Shown here one piece after another: positions 37,901-46,183 of a stretch of 64,000 nt of DNA. Position numbers and translations under genes: made by a program. The stretch comes from an uncultured Bacteriovoracaceae bacterium (GTDB lineage Bacteria > Bdellovibrionota > Bacteriovoracia > Bacteriovoracales > Bacteriovoracaceae): positions 1 through 64,000 of the forward strand of contig CAKZUQ010000029.1 of assembly GCA_937923325.1 (NCBI GenBank). Reading direction: 5' to 3'. Positions within the stretch are counted from its first letter, which is position 1, and every line of letters begins with the position of its first letter. The notes beneath the pieces were generated by a model. The model saw only the letters and a program-made list of their open reading frames with translations, did no database searches and was not told where the DNA came from.

Positions 37901-39270
37901 AAGTCTTAAGAAGCACTTGGAGAAAAAGAACATTTCAATATAATCACAATGAAAACAAGAACGATACTCGAAACGAACTTTTCAAAGACATTGAAACGAA
38001 TATAGCTATAGGTAATAAGGAAATATTTGATCAAGCTGTAGCTAATAACGAAGGCCTAAAAGCACCAGTACACATTAATACTAGTGAATCAGAAAATATC
38101 CCTCAGATTGAAGGAATAGCATCAACAACAGATGAATCAGTATATAGAGCAAACGACAATAGTAGTGATTCTTCTAATTCTAGTTTGTTGAGTAGTAGCG
38201 TAGCTCAAAGTCTTTCATCTGAGTCATTAAACGACCTAAGAACAGGAAATATGGAAGATTACAATAATCGAGTATCATACCAGGACCCTATGTATAGGGA
38301 GATGTTAAATGAGTCTTCACTACAACATCCTAAAAATATTGAAAAAGAAAAAGTTGAATATGATGAGTATTTAAGCCAAAAAGAAGAGAATCCATCAGAA
38401 CTTAAATCTGAAGTAGATAAGCTTATGGCAGAGATCGAGGAATTGAAAACAAAAAAGAATGAGGATAAACTCGCTCAGCTAAAGGCACAGAAAAAGGCCA
38501 TAGAGCAAGAACTACTTACAGCTCAAGAAGAAAAATTAGAGAGCGAAATAAAACAAAAATCAGCTCAAGTGGCTCAAGCTGTTGCAGCAACTAATACTTC
38601 TACAAACAAGTCCCCTATTGTAAAGACGAACTCAACAACGAACTCCTCTAGCTCAGGACAGTCTTATAACGCCCCTGTAGCGCCAAATGCATATAACAAT
38701 ACTGCAAATTATTCAAATAATACTCAGCCTCAAGTAGCCAAAACGACTCCTTCTCCTTCAAGAGCACCTGCAAGTATAAGTAGAAGTGGCAAAAACACAG
38801 CTATTTCTTCGCAAAATAGCACTGGTTTTAAAAAATCTATAGCATCGAACTTTAACCCAATTGGTATATTATCATCTGATGGTAAAACAGTAGATAATGG
38901 AGCTCTTGACACATACTTAACTAAGATAAAAGAACAAGATATCACGGATCAGTCTCAACTAGTACATTTTGAAAATGTTAACGGTACTACGATCGTTAAA
39001 TTTTCAAACTCTGATGGGACAAACATAGAAGTCGATTTATCACAAATTGAAGATCAAGATGTTCTAACAGAACTGTATCAAATTCAAACGAACTTAGAAT
39101 TTTCTGAAAAAGAAATTATAAGTGTTCTTGAAAAACAAAAAAAATTAGTTGAGAAGAGTGATGTTATCATCTCTGAGATTGTCAAAACAAATGAAGAAAA
39201 AGCCAGACTAGAACTCCTAAAAGAGAAGCTTAAATTAGCATCTCAGGCGTATAAAGCAGCTACTAATTAG
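34912..39270 (+). CDS. Very large secreted protein of unknown function
   Basis: 1452 residues with a signal peptide (basic start KKNKSIK, hydrophobic to about residue 27, cut near SFA-RE). The body (30-950) is rich in Asn, Lys, Asp and Ser with scattered cysteines, some in pairs (CEKC near 371). A Ser/Asn-rich stretch follows near 1080, then a coiled coil at about 1155-1225 (EVDKLMAEIEELKTKKNED). A Ser/Thr/Asn/Pro linker runs to about 1300, and a small C-terminal domain ends in another coiled coil. No catalytic motif recognised. It stands alone between a 150-base upstream gap and a convergent gene it overlaps by 8 bases. Candidate lineage-specific envelope or prey-interaction protein, by inference. 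Confidence 0.8.
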   Translation: MKKNKSIKLNSLLLGAVFVINSSITIAPSFAREQQRLNTEDTEKVATLCGNFLTYPPTEKTNHMLELAELLNTRHGGKDLEDLNADIKQEEKEILKYYQSGYEYIGLEGYRAGTFGNSSNDTSSPSYYYNYAGKKNNNLFNGLTTQKDQNDTIFDINTDLSTNLDVSINLDADTISHFQNEHNASEKRRNYVNSRSIYQKERELLDKISNQYLINNKDKQLNTSWVNFAKQNQNKVNSALNASTPEKREELQRDLLNECKKKLAFDFATNIEDKSSGEEYKQVLKNYEKLFGNKKADEPNSLRTNSPTCVEGEDSNMMLIDSKGRRISCDELSDSPLKESNNWGGILSLMSLPSQEILKSYGTQDYCEKCLKNKFNFYSKFNNKLSKNNKSAKDKNTQNREWNNKVKEANKKLNKELQLKAISNSILKLSDLSEQYQHTLAWMDEKSQEEFQRNQKPCLTEESFKKAINDNVACRNNENKLQNRDILDSISFSLGTKLDSFSSVEQEIQKIMKKSLKSHEGAQCKSLNRSDFVRKSAAVNFQTNATKGAEYIIDQMLVIANKDLEAYKKNNSNDSAMTPVQFLTNALSNEVLKDEVYKMDSLKRNDKTSHSTTPLTDFFRATRSGLSFTLQDVLKDIPQLSNFAKDRALTNSLATSQSDKPARNKIMIQASVTAYLSKVARTNPQMYFLLNDKEYFLDKAEKYKKSKTNAEFTDFISNNGNDGQHMKTLAEDYSKYQDNKCRVFMKEIAESACPSDGYHDRFSNKDKKLAANSLAKKEDSKRANNSFSRYWSKNKITDKEYYLRMIALESAACSQTLTDGLPIDKMKESPLLDIDYSIAPTSKSDYQDILKDKLGLGKVDRPRNKLNEFAESKFCDVDALDKVFENHAINPENPKTLESKEMDEITKAFYAEENRVNNYNKQIVGEVKEVYTSIDDSAINADVERSRENFSEESNIETEKIVYLTDVIIPPREDYSNGVTDLNQESLYNYEIKPIDEVLRSTWRKRTFQYNHNENKNDTRNELFKDIETNIAIGNKEIFDQAVANNEGLKAPVHINTSESENIPQIEGIASTTDESVYRANDNSSDSSNSSLLSSSVAQSLSSESLNDLRTGNMEDYNNRVSYQDPMYREMLNESSLQHPKNIEKEKVEYDEYLSQKEENPSELKSEVDKLMAEIEELKTKKNEDKLAQLKAQKKAIEQELLTAQEEKLESEIKQKSAQVAQAVAATNTSTNKSPIVKTNSTTNSSSSGQSYNAPVAPNAYNNTANYSNNTQPQVAKTTPSPSRAPASISRSGKNTAISSQNSTGFKKSIASNFNPIGILSSDGKTVDNGALDTYLTKIKEQDITDQSQLVHFENVNGTTIVKFSNSDGTNIEVDLSQIEDQDVLTELYQIQTNLEFSEKEIISVLEKQKKLVEKSDVIISEIVKTNEEKARLELLKEKLKLASQAYKAATN

Positions 39271-40345
39271 TAGCTACTATTTCCTCACGAAATGGTCTCC
39301 ACTTACCTTGCCAAACATTCAGGTAAGCATTTTTTATTTCACCTTTTTTTTCATTAATTTCAACACAAACATAGTACAAGTCTGTAATATTCTTGTGAAG
39401 TGCTTTGTCCATTGAAGGGACATGGTTCCAAGTTCCACAATTAAAGTAATGCCTACCATCTTTAAATCGTCTCCACTCAGTGATATGGGTATGTCCCATT
39501 ACTACAACTTTAACGTCAGGTCTTGTTGCTAAAATACGCTTAGCAAATTTGGCATATTTAGGATGGATTGCAATATTAGTTAATTGTTTCAAGCTTATCT
39601 TAAAATTTTTGTTATATTTCCCAAAAGGAGGAAATTGAGTTCTAACCACATAAGAGATAACAACCCATGATAAATACAAAAAGAATCTAAAGTCATGTAA
39701 TAATGTCCACCATATATATAGTGATATCGGTCTAACCTTATCAAAATGAGGCCTTAGTTCTTTTAATTTAGGAAGTAAGTAAATACAAAATAAACTTGCC
39801 CATGGTAGGTTTAATATTGGAATTTCATTAGGACCTGAAATTAATAATTTACTTCTTGGAACTGTATTCACTGATTCAAATCGATGCCCATGTTCAACTA
39901 AAACGCCGTGTTCAACTAGTTGATGGGTAAAATGAACTTTTTCCCCAACGGCATTTGAAAATATTTCTTGTGCTTTTTCAAAGACCATTCCAATATCATG
40001 ATTTCCTATGACATAAGTTAATTTTTTATTAGGCCTTGAAAGAAATTTTCTCAAATTTTGAAAAAAAACAGGATGACCAGCTACAATTTGCTCCACCATT
40101 TTACACACATGCTTCTCTGTCAACATATGAGTATAAACACCATCAACATCCATCTGAATTAAGTTTAAAATATCACCATTTAAAATCAGGTGAACATCTG
40201 TAAAGTAATAAGTTCCTGTTGAGTAATGATCTAGAAATTCTACAAATTTTTCGTCTTCATCAAAGTCTTCTAATGTGTTAACCTGACCATTTTCTAAAAA
40301 ACGACCTTTGCCAAGGTGAAAATCACTTAGTACTAGTTGAATCAT
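39263..40345 (-). CDS. Calcineurin-like metallophosphoesterase
   Basis: 360 residues. All metal-binding blocks are intact: SDFHLGKG near residue 7, LNGDILN near 55, VIGNHDIG near 112, and VVMGHTHITEW near 283. A hydrophobic middle (about 175-240: WASLFCIYLLPKL, SLYIWWTLLHDFRFFLYLSWVVISYVV) suggests a membrane-associated insertion, unusual for the family. Substrate unknown; LpxH-like or phosphodiesterase activities share the fold. The start lies 23 bases inside the GGDEF gene, so it is coupled to the cyclase. It overlaps the giant secreted gene by 8 bases at the 3' end. Confidence 0.85.
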   Translation of the reverse strand: MIQLVLSDFHLGKGRFLENGQVNTLEDFDEDEKFVEFLDHYSTGTYYFTDVHLILNGDILNLIQMDVDGVYTHMLTEKHVCKMVEQIVAGHPVFFQNLRKFLSRPNKKLTYVIGNHDIGMVFEKAQEIFSNAVGEKVHFTHQLVEHGVLVEHGHRFESVNTVPRSKLLISGPNEIPILNLPWASLFCIYLLPKLKELRPHFDKVRPISLYIWWTLLHDFRFFLYLSWVVISYVVRTQFPPFGKYNKNFKISLKQLTNIAIHPKYAKFAKRILATRPDVKVVVMGHTHITEWRRFKDGRHYFNCGTWNHVPSMDKALHKNITDLYYVCVEINEKKGEIKNAYLNVWQGKWRPFREEIVATN

Positions 40346-41276
40346 TCTTTACCTCATGCCCTAAATGAAAAACCTTACCTCGTCCCGACTTCTTAGACTC
40401 ATACATCATTTCATCAGCAAACTTTATTATTTCCTTCGACGTTTGAGCATCTTTTGGGAACTCCGCAATACCGACTGACACACTTAATTTATGAGATATA
40501 TTTTCAGAAATTTCAAATTTTTTATTCTTTATCGAATCTAAAATTCTTAACGCTATTTTATGAACAATTTTAATATTCACTTTCCTCATGATAACAATAA
40601 ATTCATCACCACCATACCTATAAATATCATCACTCTCTCTCAAAAGATTTTTAAGAACTCGTCCTATATCTATTAACATCTGAGAGCCAACAATATGACC
40701 ATAGTTATCATTAACATCTTTAAAGTGATCCACATCAATAAACATTAAACTAAAAGCATCTTTACTTTCTAAATGGTCTTCAATTGTAGACTCTAGATCT
40801 AGAGTTAGTTTTCGCTGGTTAAATAAGCCAGTTACTTCATCAGAGTGTGATAGCTGATATAATTTTGAGTTTTTCTTTAAAAGTGTTCTATACTTTTGAA
40901 TTTCCATTATATTCTTTCTAAGAAGTTTATTATAAAACTTATCTTGTGCTTTGATACTTTTAAATATACAAATTTCTTCAACTATGGAGTCAACAAAAAT
41001 GGGAAAGAGACTCAGGTCCTCATACTCTTCTAACTCATTTTCTTTAAAACTAAGTTCACTTATTTTTCTTTGTATTTCTTTTGACTCAACACTTATATGT
41101 CCATCGTAGAAATAGTATTCATCGTCCCTTAAGTAGTACATCCCAAATTTAATATTACTATCAAATAAATCTGTGTAGCCTTTTAAGTAGTCAAAGAGAG
41201 ATTCAGTTGAATCAATGTCAATATTTTCAACTAAATATGAAAATTGTTTTTCGTTCATCTTTATATTCATATCCAT
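40323..41276 (-). CDS. Diguanylate cyclase (GGDEF)
   Basis: 317 residues. The catalytic GGDEF is at 222-226, with an RESD inhibitory site at 213-216 (the five-residue spacing expected for an I-site), so product inhibition by c-di-GMP is likely. The N-terminal 135 residues are a sensory region with no clear PAS or GAF signature, ending in a coiled helix (YRTLLKKNSKLYQLSHSDEVTG). Start is the first of three nearby ATGs; none has a clear ribosome site. It follows the receiver/coiled-coil gene by 6 bases and overlaps the phosphoesterase gene, forming a signalling operon. Confidence 0.92.
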   Translation of the reverse strand: MDMNIKMNEKQFSYLVENIDIDSTESLFDYLKGYTDLFDSNIKFGMYYLRDDEYYFYDGHISVESKEIQRKISELSFKENELEEYEDLSLFPIFVDSIVEEICIFKSIKAQDKFYNKLLRKNIMEIQKYRTLLKKNSKLYQLSHSDEVTGLFNQRKLTLDLESTIEDHLESKDAFSLMFIDVDHFKDVNDNYGHIVGSQMLIDIGRVLKNLLRESDDIYRYGGDEFIVIMRKVNIKIVHKIALRILDSIKNKKFEISENISHKLSVSVGIAEFPKDAQTSKEIIKFADEMMYESKKSGRGKVFHLGHEVKNDSTSTK

Positions 41277-41282
41277 TATTTT

Positions 41283-43916
41283 TTATACATCTAAGTTTTT
41301 CTTAACATCTTTCACTGCTCGTACCATCGAGTTATCATCTTCTAGCTCACCTATTGCAAGTCTTAAAGTCTGAATAACTTTTTCCATTTTTCCTTCAAGT
41401 TCATGTTTGTTACTTACAATTTTTTGCCCTTGACTCTGTATACTTTCGTTATCAAACTCTAAAGTATCAATCTTTCTTTTTAACTCGAGAATTTTATGGT
41501 CTCTATTTCGTATTTGAATATCAGCATCACTTCTTAGCATTTCCAGTTTATTTTCAAGTTCTCGTTCCCTTGCACGAACCTTATTCAAATCAACTCTAAT
41601 TTTTCTATTAAGTTTTTCATATTCACTTTCAAATTGTTTATTTTTTTCAGATAAGATTTCTTTCTTTTCATTTGAAATATCAAGTTGAATCTTCATATCT
41701 TCTATTTGTTGAGCATACCTTTTTCGTAAAATTGCAATTTCAATTTTCTTTTCATCCAACTCAGCCTTCATAGAGACTGAACTGCGTTTTTTATCATCCT
41801 GAATGGCCTCTAAATCTTTAACTCTGCTCAGTAATTGTTCTCTATCTTCTTGTAAGTTTTTGATTGTTTCCCCAAGTCGCATTAATTCATCACTATGGTG
41901 TCCTTTTATATCTTGGTGATCTTGAAGAATATTAGAGTTTATAGTTGATTGTTTTTTTGTAACTTGTGGTTTTTGTAAATATTCACTTGAGTCAGTATCT
42001 ATATCTTCAACAGTATCCTCAAAGTGATCTAGTTCATTAGACAAATCTAAAGATTCGACTTCAGTAACAGTAGTATCGTCATCGGAATTAGCAGCAATTA
42101 AGTCGTCATTAATCTGGGTAGCATTTATTTCTTCAACAGAATCTTCATAAGTTGACTCCATCATCATTTTATCAATTTCAGCAAGCTTTTCAAGAGCATC
42201 AGCTGATAACCCTGTATCTTTCTCTTTTAGTGGTAATCCAGCATTTGTATTAAACGATAAATCTATATCTTCTACTTCTTCAGGTATAGAAGACTCCTCA
42301 GTTGGATGTGACTCAGTTACTCCAAATTCTATTTCTTCGTCTGCAACACTTAAGTCCTCACCCATATCTATATTTAAAGAGTCTGCATCTACATGGTTAT
42401 CGTCACTTCCAAGACCTAAGCTTTCATCTTCACTTCCAAGATCTAAGCTTTCATCGTCACTTCCAAGACCTAAGCTTTCATCTTCACTTCCAAGATCTAA
42501 GCTTTCATCTTCACTTCCAAGATCTAAGCTTTCATCTTCACTTCCAAGATCTAAGTTTTCATCGTCACTTCCAAGATCTAAGCTTTCATCGTCACTTCCA
42601 AGATCTAAGTTTTCATCGTCACTTCCAAGATCAATCGAATCTTCAACTGGCATAACTTGTGCTGAGCTATCTACTGTAATTTCTTTTATATCTGCACTTA
42701 AATCTAATTCATCACTTAGGACATCGATAGACTCAATATCCTCATCTCCTCCAAGCTCAATTTCAACTCCAGAATCTTCAAAGTCTAAAGAGCCATCATC
42801 AACTTGTGCAACAAGACCTGCACTCTCACTAGAATCACCAATATCTAAGGAATCATTAGAGCTTAAGTCCAACTCCATCCCTTCTTCTTCTTCTTGGCCC
42901 TGTTGCGTTTGATTAGAGTCTGACGAAATTTCCAAATCAGCCATTCCATCTAAAGATAAATCATTTTCATCGTGTCCAGACATATCTGGCTCCTCATTTA
43001 AAGTTTTCTTTTCAATATCTTCTTTTTTACTATCTATTGAGCTAGATATATCATCAGGAAAAGCAAGATCACCATCATCTGGAAAAGCTAAATCATCATC
43101 ATCAGGTAAGACTGTATCTAAGTCTTCATCATCTAAGGATAGTTCAGCTGTATTATCATCCAATGAAAGTCCTTCATCCAAACCGACTTCATCATCTAAG
43201 CTAACTTCATCAGTCGTCTCATCAAAACCTGCCAATGCTTCCGATGCTTTAAGTTCATTTTCTGACTCTGGAAACACTGCTTTAAAAGTTTGGTCTAGTT
43301 CATTAGAAATTTCTTGTACTTGATCAGGAATTGACTCAGTAGCTAAGTGTTCATTGAGAATTTTCTCTTGAAACGATTTATCCTCATCAGACAAATCTTG
43401 CGCTTCATCACTTAAGTGCTCCATTACTTCTTCTTCCTCATCTTCAAGATCTGGAAGATCTGGCATTGACCTTAGGACAGCCCTTTCTCGCGGTTGTGTT
43501 TCAGCTTCTGGATTTGTTATTTCTTGTGATAATTCACTAGCAGTAGAACTATCAAGCTTTAAATTAAAAAATGAAGAGAAAATAAGTTCTATCTGCCTTA
43601 AAGACAGAGGTGTTCTAAAATAAATATCGGCACCAACTTTTGAAGACTGATGTTTGGCCAACTGCTTAGGATTTAATATATTTGAAAGTAATATTATCTT
43701 GGGAACATTTGCTACTTTTTTTAACTTTTTAACTTCTTTTTCAACAAGTTTTTTATTGGCATCATAATCCAATAAAACAGCTTTCGGTTGCTCTTGATCA
43801 ACTAGCTCGAGCATCTCACTAATGTCTTCAAACGATACTAGTTCAACCAAGCTTTGCGCTTGGTCTACAAAGTCATTTATCGCGTTGGACTCACTGTCCC
43901 AAAAAAGTATTTTCAA
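41283..43916 (-). CDS. Receiver-like, acidic-repeat and coiled-coil protein (AglZ/FrzS-like layout)
   Basis: 877 residues. Residues 1-118 form a receiver-like domain with Asp 50 in AVLLDYD and Ser 78. The acidic pocket is reduced (WDSES), and the conserved Lys is Arg 101 in YFRTPLS, so phosphorylation is uncertain. Residues about 120-640 are extremely acidic and include nine tandem 9-residue units of the type SLDLGSDDE. Residues about 670-860 are a long coiled coil (LGETIKNLQEDREQLLSRVK onward). This domain order resembles Myxococcus AglZ and FrzS, polarity and motility proteins. It heads an operon with a diguanylate cyclase. No close homologue can be asserted from sequence alone. Confidence 0.78.
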   Translation of the reverse strand: MKILFWDSESNAINDFVDQAQSLVELVSFEDISEMLELVDQEQPKAVLLDYDANKKLVEKEVKKLKKVANVPKIILLSNILNPKQLAKHQSSKVGADIYFRTPLSLRQIELIFSSFFNLKLDSSTASELSQEITNPEAETQPRERAVLRSMPDLPDLEDEEEEVMEHLSDEAQDLSDEDKSFQEKILNEHLATESIPDQVQEISNELDQTFKAVFPESENELKASEALAGFDETTDEVSLDDEVGLDEGLSLDDNTAELSLDDEDLDTVLPDDDDLAFPDDGDLAFPDDISSSIDSKKEDIEKKTLNEEPDMSGHDENDLSLDGMADLEISSDSNQTQQGQEEEEGMELDLSSNDSLDIGDSSESAGLVAQVDDGSLDFEDSGVEIELGGDEDIESIDVLSDELDLSADIKEITVDSSAQVMPVEDSIDLGSDDENLDLGSDDESLDLGSDDENLDLGSEDESLDLGSEDESLDLGSEDESLGLGSDDESLDLGSEDESLGLGSDDNHVDADSLNIDMGEDLSVADEEIEFGVTESHPTEESSIPEEVEDIDLSFNTNAGLPLKEKDTGLSADALEKLAEIDKMMMESTYEDSVEEINATQINDDLIAANSDDDTTVTEVESLDLSNELDHFEDTVEDIDTDSSEYLQKPQVTKKQSTINSNILQDHQDIKGHHSDELMRLGETIKNLQEDREQLLSRVKDLEAIQDDKKRSSVSMKAELDEKKIEIAILRKRYAQQIEDMKIQLDISNEKKEILSEKNKQFESEYEKLNRKIRVDLNKVRARERELENKLEMLRSDADIQIRNRDHKILELKRKIDTLEFDNESIQSQGQKIVSNKHELEGKMEKVIQTLRLAIGELEDDNSMVRAVKDVKKNLDV
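42397..42640 (-). repeat. 27-base tandem repeat coding for SLDLGSDDE units
   Basis: Nine direct units of 27 bases inside the receiver/coiled-coil gene, each coding for (S/N)(L/I)(D/G)LGS(D/E)DE. The differences between units are single bases (D to E, S to N, D to G), so the array expanded recently and is likely to vary in copy number between strains. The reverse strand gives an open frame of His/Phe repeats that is only a shadow. Confidence 0.9.
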
Positions 43917-44070
43917 ATACTGCTCCTAATTATTACATATTTAATAATAACAAATAGATAGCTTACAAAATAGACCGGAAAAAGATATCATTTAGGTTGA
44001 TCAATGAAATGCTATTGTTTACAATTAAACCAAGCTTATAGAAGCGAATTAAACAACTATTGAGGTTAAA

Positions 44071-45087
44071 ATGGTTAAATTTAGTACGATCCTTGTATTA
44101 CTTACACTATCTTTTTCGGCTATTGCTGATGAATACCTACCAGAAGCTATTTATCAACTAGATAATAAGTTTACACATCACGTTCTAGTAGTTGAGAAAT
44201 CCACTCATAAATTATTCCTATATGAAAATAACAACAATGATCCAAAACTTATAAAGACTTACAATATTGCTACTGGGAAAGTGACAGGAAATAAACAGTA
44301 TCAAGGTGATAGAAAAACACCAGAAGGTATTTATAGATTTCAAAACTTCCACTCGAGTAAGTACTTAACTGATAAATACGGCAAAGAGGGTTTAATTTAC
44401 GGTGCAGGTGCATTCACAATGAACTACCCTAATATAATTGATAGAAGAAATGGAAAAACTGGTGGAGGGATTTGGTTACACTCTGCAGAGAATGATGAAA
44501 GAGTTAACAAAAACTTAGTTTCTCGTGGCTGTGTAGTTGCCAAAGACTTTGACCTAAAAGAAATATCACAATATCTAGATTTAAAAAATACCCCAATAAT
44601 TGTAACGCAAAATCTATCATTTATACGAAAAGAAACATGGCTAAAAAATAAAGAAGAAATTACAAAAACTATTGTGGATTGGGCCACTGCATGGAAGGAA
44701 AAAGACTTTAATAAATATATAAGCCAGTATTCAAAAAAAGAGTTTCACAGTGATTCAAAAGGAAACTATTATGGATATAAAGCTTATAAAAAAGCTGTGT
44801 TTAGTCGTCGAGATAACCCACAGATAAGCTTTAACAATATCTCAATTTTAAACCATAACTCTTATGCAGTCGTAACTCTAGAACAAAGCTACAAGTCTGA
44901 TATAATCCAAGATATGGGAAAGAAAATTCTTTACCTAAAAAGAGATGACACTTATAAGTGGAAAATTGTATCTGAGACATGGAGTAAACTTCCAGAAAAT
45001 AACAGCATTGCATTTACTCCCAAGATGCGTTTCTTTACTAACTCATTAACTAAGAACGGACAAACAAATGATACAGGATCCATCTAA
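44071..45087 (+). CDS. L,D-transpeptidase-fold peptidoglycan enzyme with NTF2-like C-terminal domain (Bd1075-like)
   Basis: 338 residues with signal peptide (cut near AIA-DE, residue 19). YkuD catalytic domain about 34-178 with His 137 in WLHS and SRGCVV (Cys 154). The domain from about 190 to 315 (VDWATAWKEKDFNKYISQYSK onward) has the start of an NTF2-like fold. This two-domain layout matches Bd1075, the Bdellovibrio L,D-carboxypeptidase that makes the cell curved. It may therefore trim tetrapeptides rather than crosslink. Its end overlaps the next gene by 20 bases, and a bactofilin follows. The domain layout is seen; the Bd1075 relation is from known biology and unverified by alignment. Confidence 0.85.
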   Translation: MVKFSTILVLLTLSFSAIADEYLPEAIYQLDNKFTHHVLVVEKSTHKLFLYENNNNDPKLIKTYNIATGKVTGNKQYQGDRKTPEGIYRFQNFHSSKYLTDKYGKEGLIYGAGAFTMNYPNIIDRRNGKTGGGIWLHSAENDERVNKNLVSRGCVVAKDFDLKEISQYLDLKNTPIIVTQNLSFIRKETWLKNKEEITKTIVDWATAWKEKDFNKYISQYSKKEFHSDSKGNYYGYKAYKKAVFSRRDNPQISFNNISILNHNSYAVVTLEQSYKSDIIQDMGKKILYLKRDDTYKWKIVSETWSKLPENNSIAFTPKMRFFTNSLTKNGQTNDTGSI

Positions 45088-45805
45088 GGATTTAACCTTA
45101 ATAGTATACAATACTCCAAAGCCACCAAAATATATTAAAATCAATAAAAAGCTAATGAAGACGCTGATCTTCTTTATTCCAATTATAGTAATTTTTTCAA
45201 TTGGCTTCTCTATGATCAGCTCTGTTTATATGAAGAGAAAACTTGAAAAGGCTAGAAGCCAAGAACCTGAAATAATTTTAGGCCTAAAAAAAGAAAAATC
45301 TAGTCTTATAAGTGAAATAAAAGCTTTAAAATTAACTAATACAACTTTGACAAAAAAAATCTCTCAGGGTGGAGCTGCTCAAAATATTGCACCTAATATA
45401 ACAGGTTTAATGGCTTTATTTACTGCTCCCCTAGGATTTGAAGACAAACGCGGTGACAATTTTGCTAAATTAGAAAACATGACAAATGATAATTTAGGTA
45501 AAAAGCTGTTATTTAAGTTTGATATATTAAATAATAAATTGGATGGAAAGAAGTTAGCTGGGTATATAACGATTGTGCAATATCACAGAGAGGGCCTAAG
45601 TTTTTATCCTCAATACGACTTAACATCTGACTCTCCTAGCTTGGAGTTTAGTAAAGGCGAAAGCTTCACTGTTTCAAGGTTTAGACCTGTTATAGCTGAG
45701 TTTTCCAAGCCAAATGGTACAAATGTTTGGTATAAAATATTCATCTTTTCAAGGACAGGAAACCTTTTAGCTTTTAAAAAAGCTGGTCCGTTTCAACTAC
45801 AATAA
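45068..45805 (+). CDS. Single-pass membrane protein with coiled coil, between LD-transpeptidase and bactofilin
   Basis: 245 residues. A cytoplasmic N-terminus of about 30 residues (NTPKPPKYIKINKK) is followed by one membrane helix (about 31-52), a short coiled coil (about 57-93, KARSQEPEIILGLKKEKSSL), and a beta-rich outer domain (about 130-245). This is the topology of proteins that link cytoplasmic bactofilin filaments to periplasmic peptidoglycan enzymes, such as the membrane M23 proteins encoded beside bactofilins, but no peptidase motif is seen. It overlaps the upstream enzyme gene by 20 bases and ends 2 bases before the bactofilin gene. Function inferred from topology and position. Confidence 0.75.
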   Translation: MIQDPSKDLTLIVYNTPKPPKYIKINKKLMKTLIFFIPIIVIFSIGFSMISSVYMKRKLEKARSQEPEIILGLKKEKSSLISEIKALKLTNTTLTKKISQGGAAQNIAPNITGLMALFTAPLGFEDKRGDNFAKLENMTNDNLGKKLLFKFDILNNKLDGKKLAGYITIVQYHREGLSFYPQYDLTSDSPSLEFSKGESFTVSRFRPVIAEFSKPNGTNVWYKIFIFSRTGNLLAFKKAGPFQLQ

Positions 45806-45807
45806 TT

Positions 45808-46182
45808 ATGAAAGAATTAGACTTCAAAAAACAAAACTACACCGTAATTGGAATTAATAATTCAATTGAAGGTGACCTAAAACTAACTGGAGATGCTTTA
45901 ATTCATTCCTCAATTAAAGGGACAATTACAATGTTTCAAGAAGGAACTTTAATTCTTGAAAGAGACTCTTCTTTTGAAGGAACAATTTATTGTAATGATA
46001 TTGAAGTATTTGGAAGCGTTAAGGGCACAATTAAAGCAAATGGAAAGTTAACAGTAAGGTCTTCAGCCTTTGTATCTGGTAACATCCAAGCGAAACAGAT
46101 GGCCGTTTATCCAGGAGCTATTTTAAATATAGAAGGACATACAGACGACGAAGAACAATCGCCTGCTTCTCCTGTTCAATAG
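45808..46182 (+). CDS. Bactofilin
   Basis: 124 residues. The DUF583 beta-helix core is clear: VIGINNSIEGDLKLTGDALIHSSIKGTI, then LILERDSSFEGTIYCNDIEVFGSVKGTIKANGKLTV. Short tails at both ends and an acidic C-terminus. Bactofilins polymerise without nucleotides into membrane-bound filaments that place peptidoglycan enzymes (for example CcmA in Helicobacter shape). It follows the membrane protein by 2 bases, which strongly suggests one functional unit with the transpeptidase-fold enzyme. Confidence 0.93.
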   Translation: MKELDFKKQNYTVIGINNSIEGDLKLTGDALIHSSIKGTITMFQEGTLILERDSSFEGTIYCNDIEVFGSVKGTIKANGKLTVRSSAFVSGNIQAKQMAVYPGAILNIEGHTDDEEQSPASPVQ

Positions 46183-46183
46183 T

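Noticed and set aside
42397..42640. Possible CRISPR array because of regular short repeats
   Set aside because: The units are directly adjacent with no spacers and stay in one reading frame of a long gene.
42302..42655. A plus-strand frame coding for repeated His/Phe/Gln/Asp/Leu units
   Set aside because: It is only the antisense reading of the 27-base repeats of the acidic linker on the other strand.
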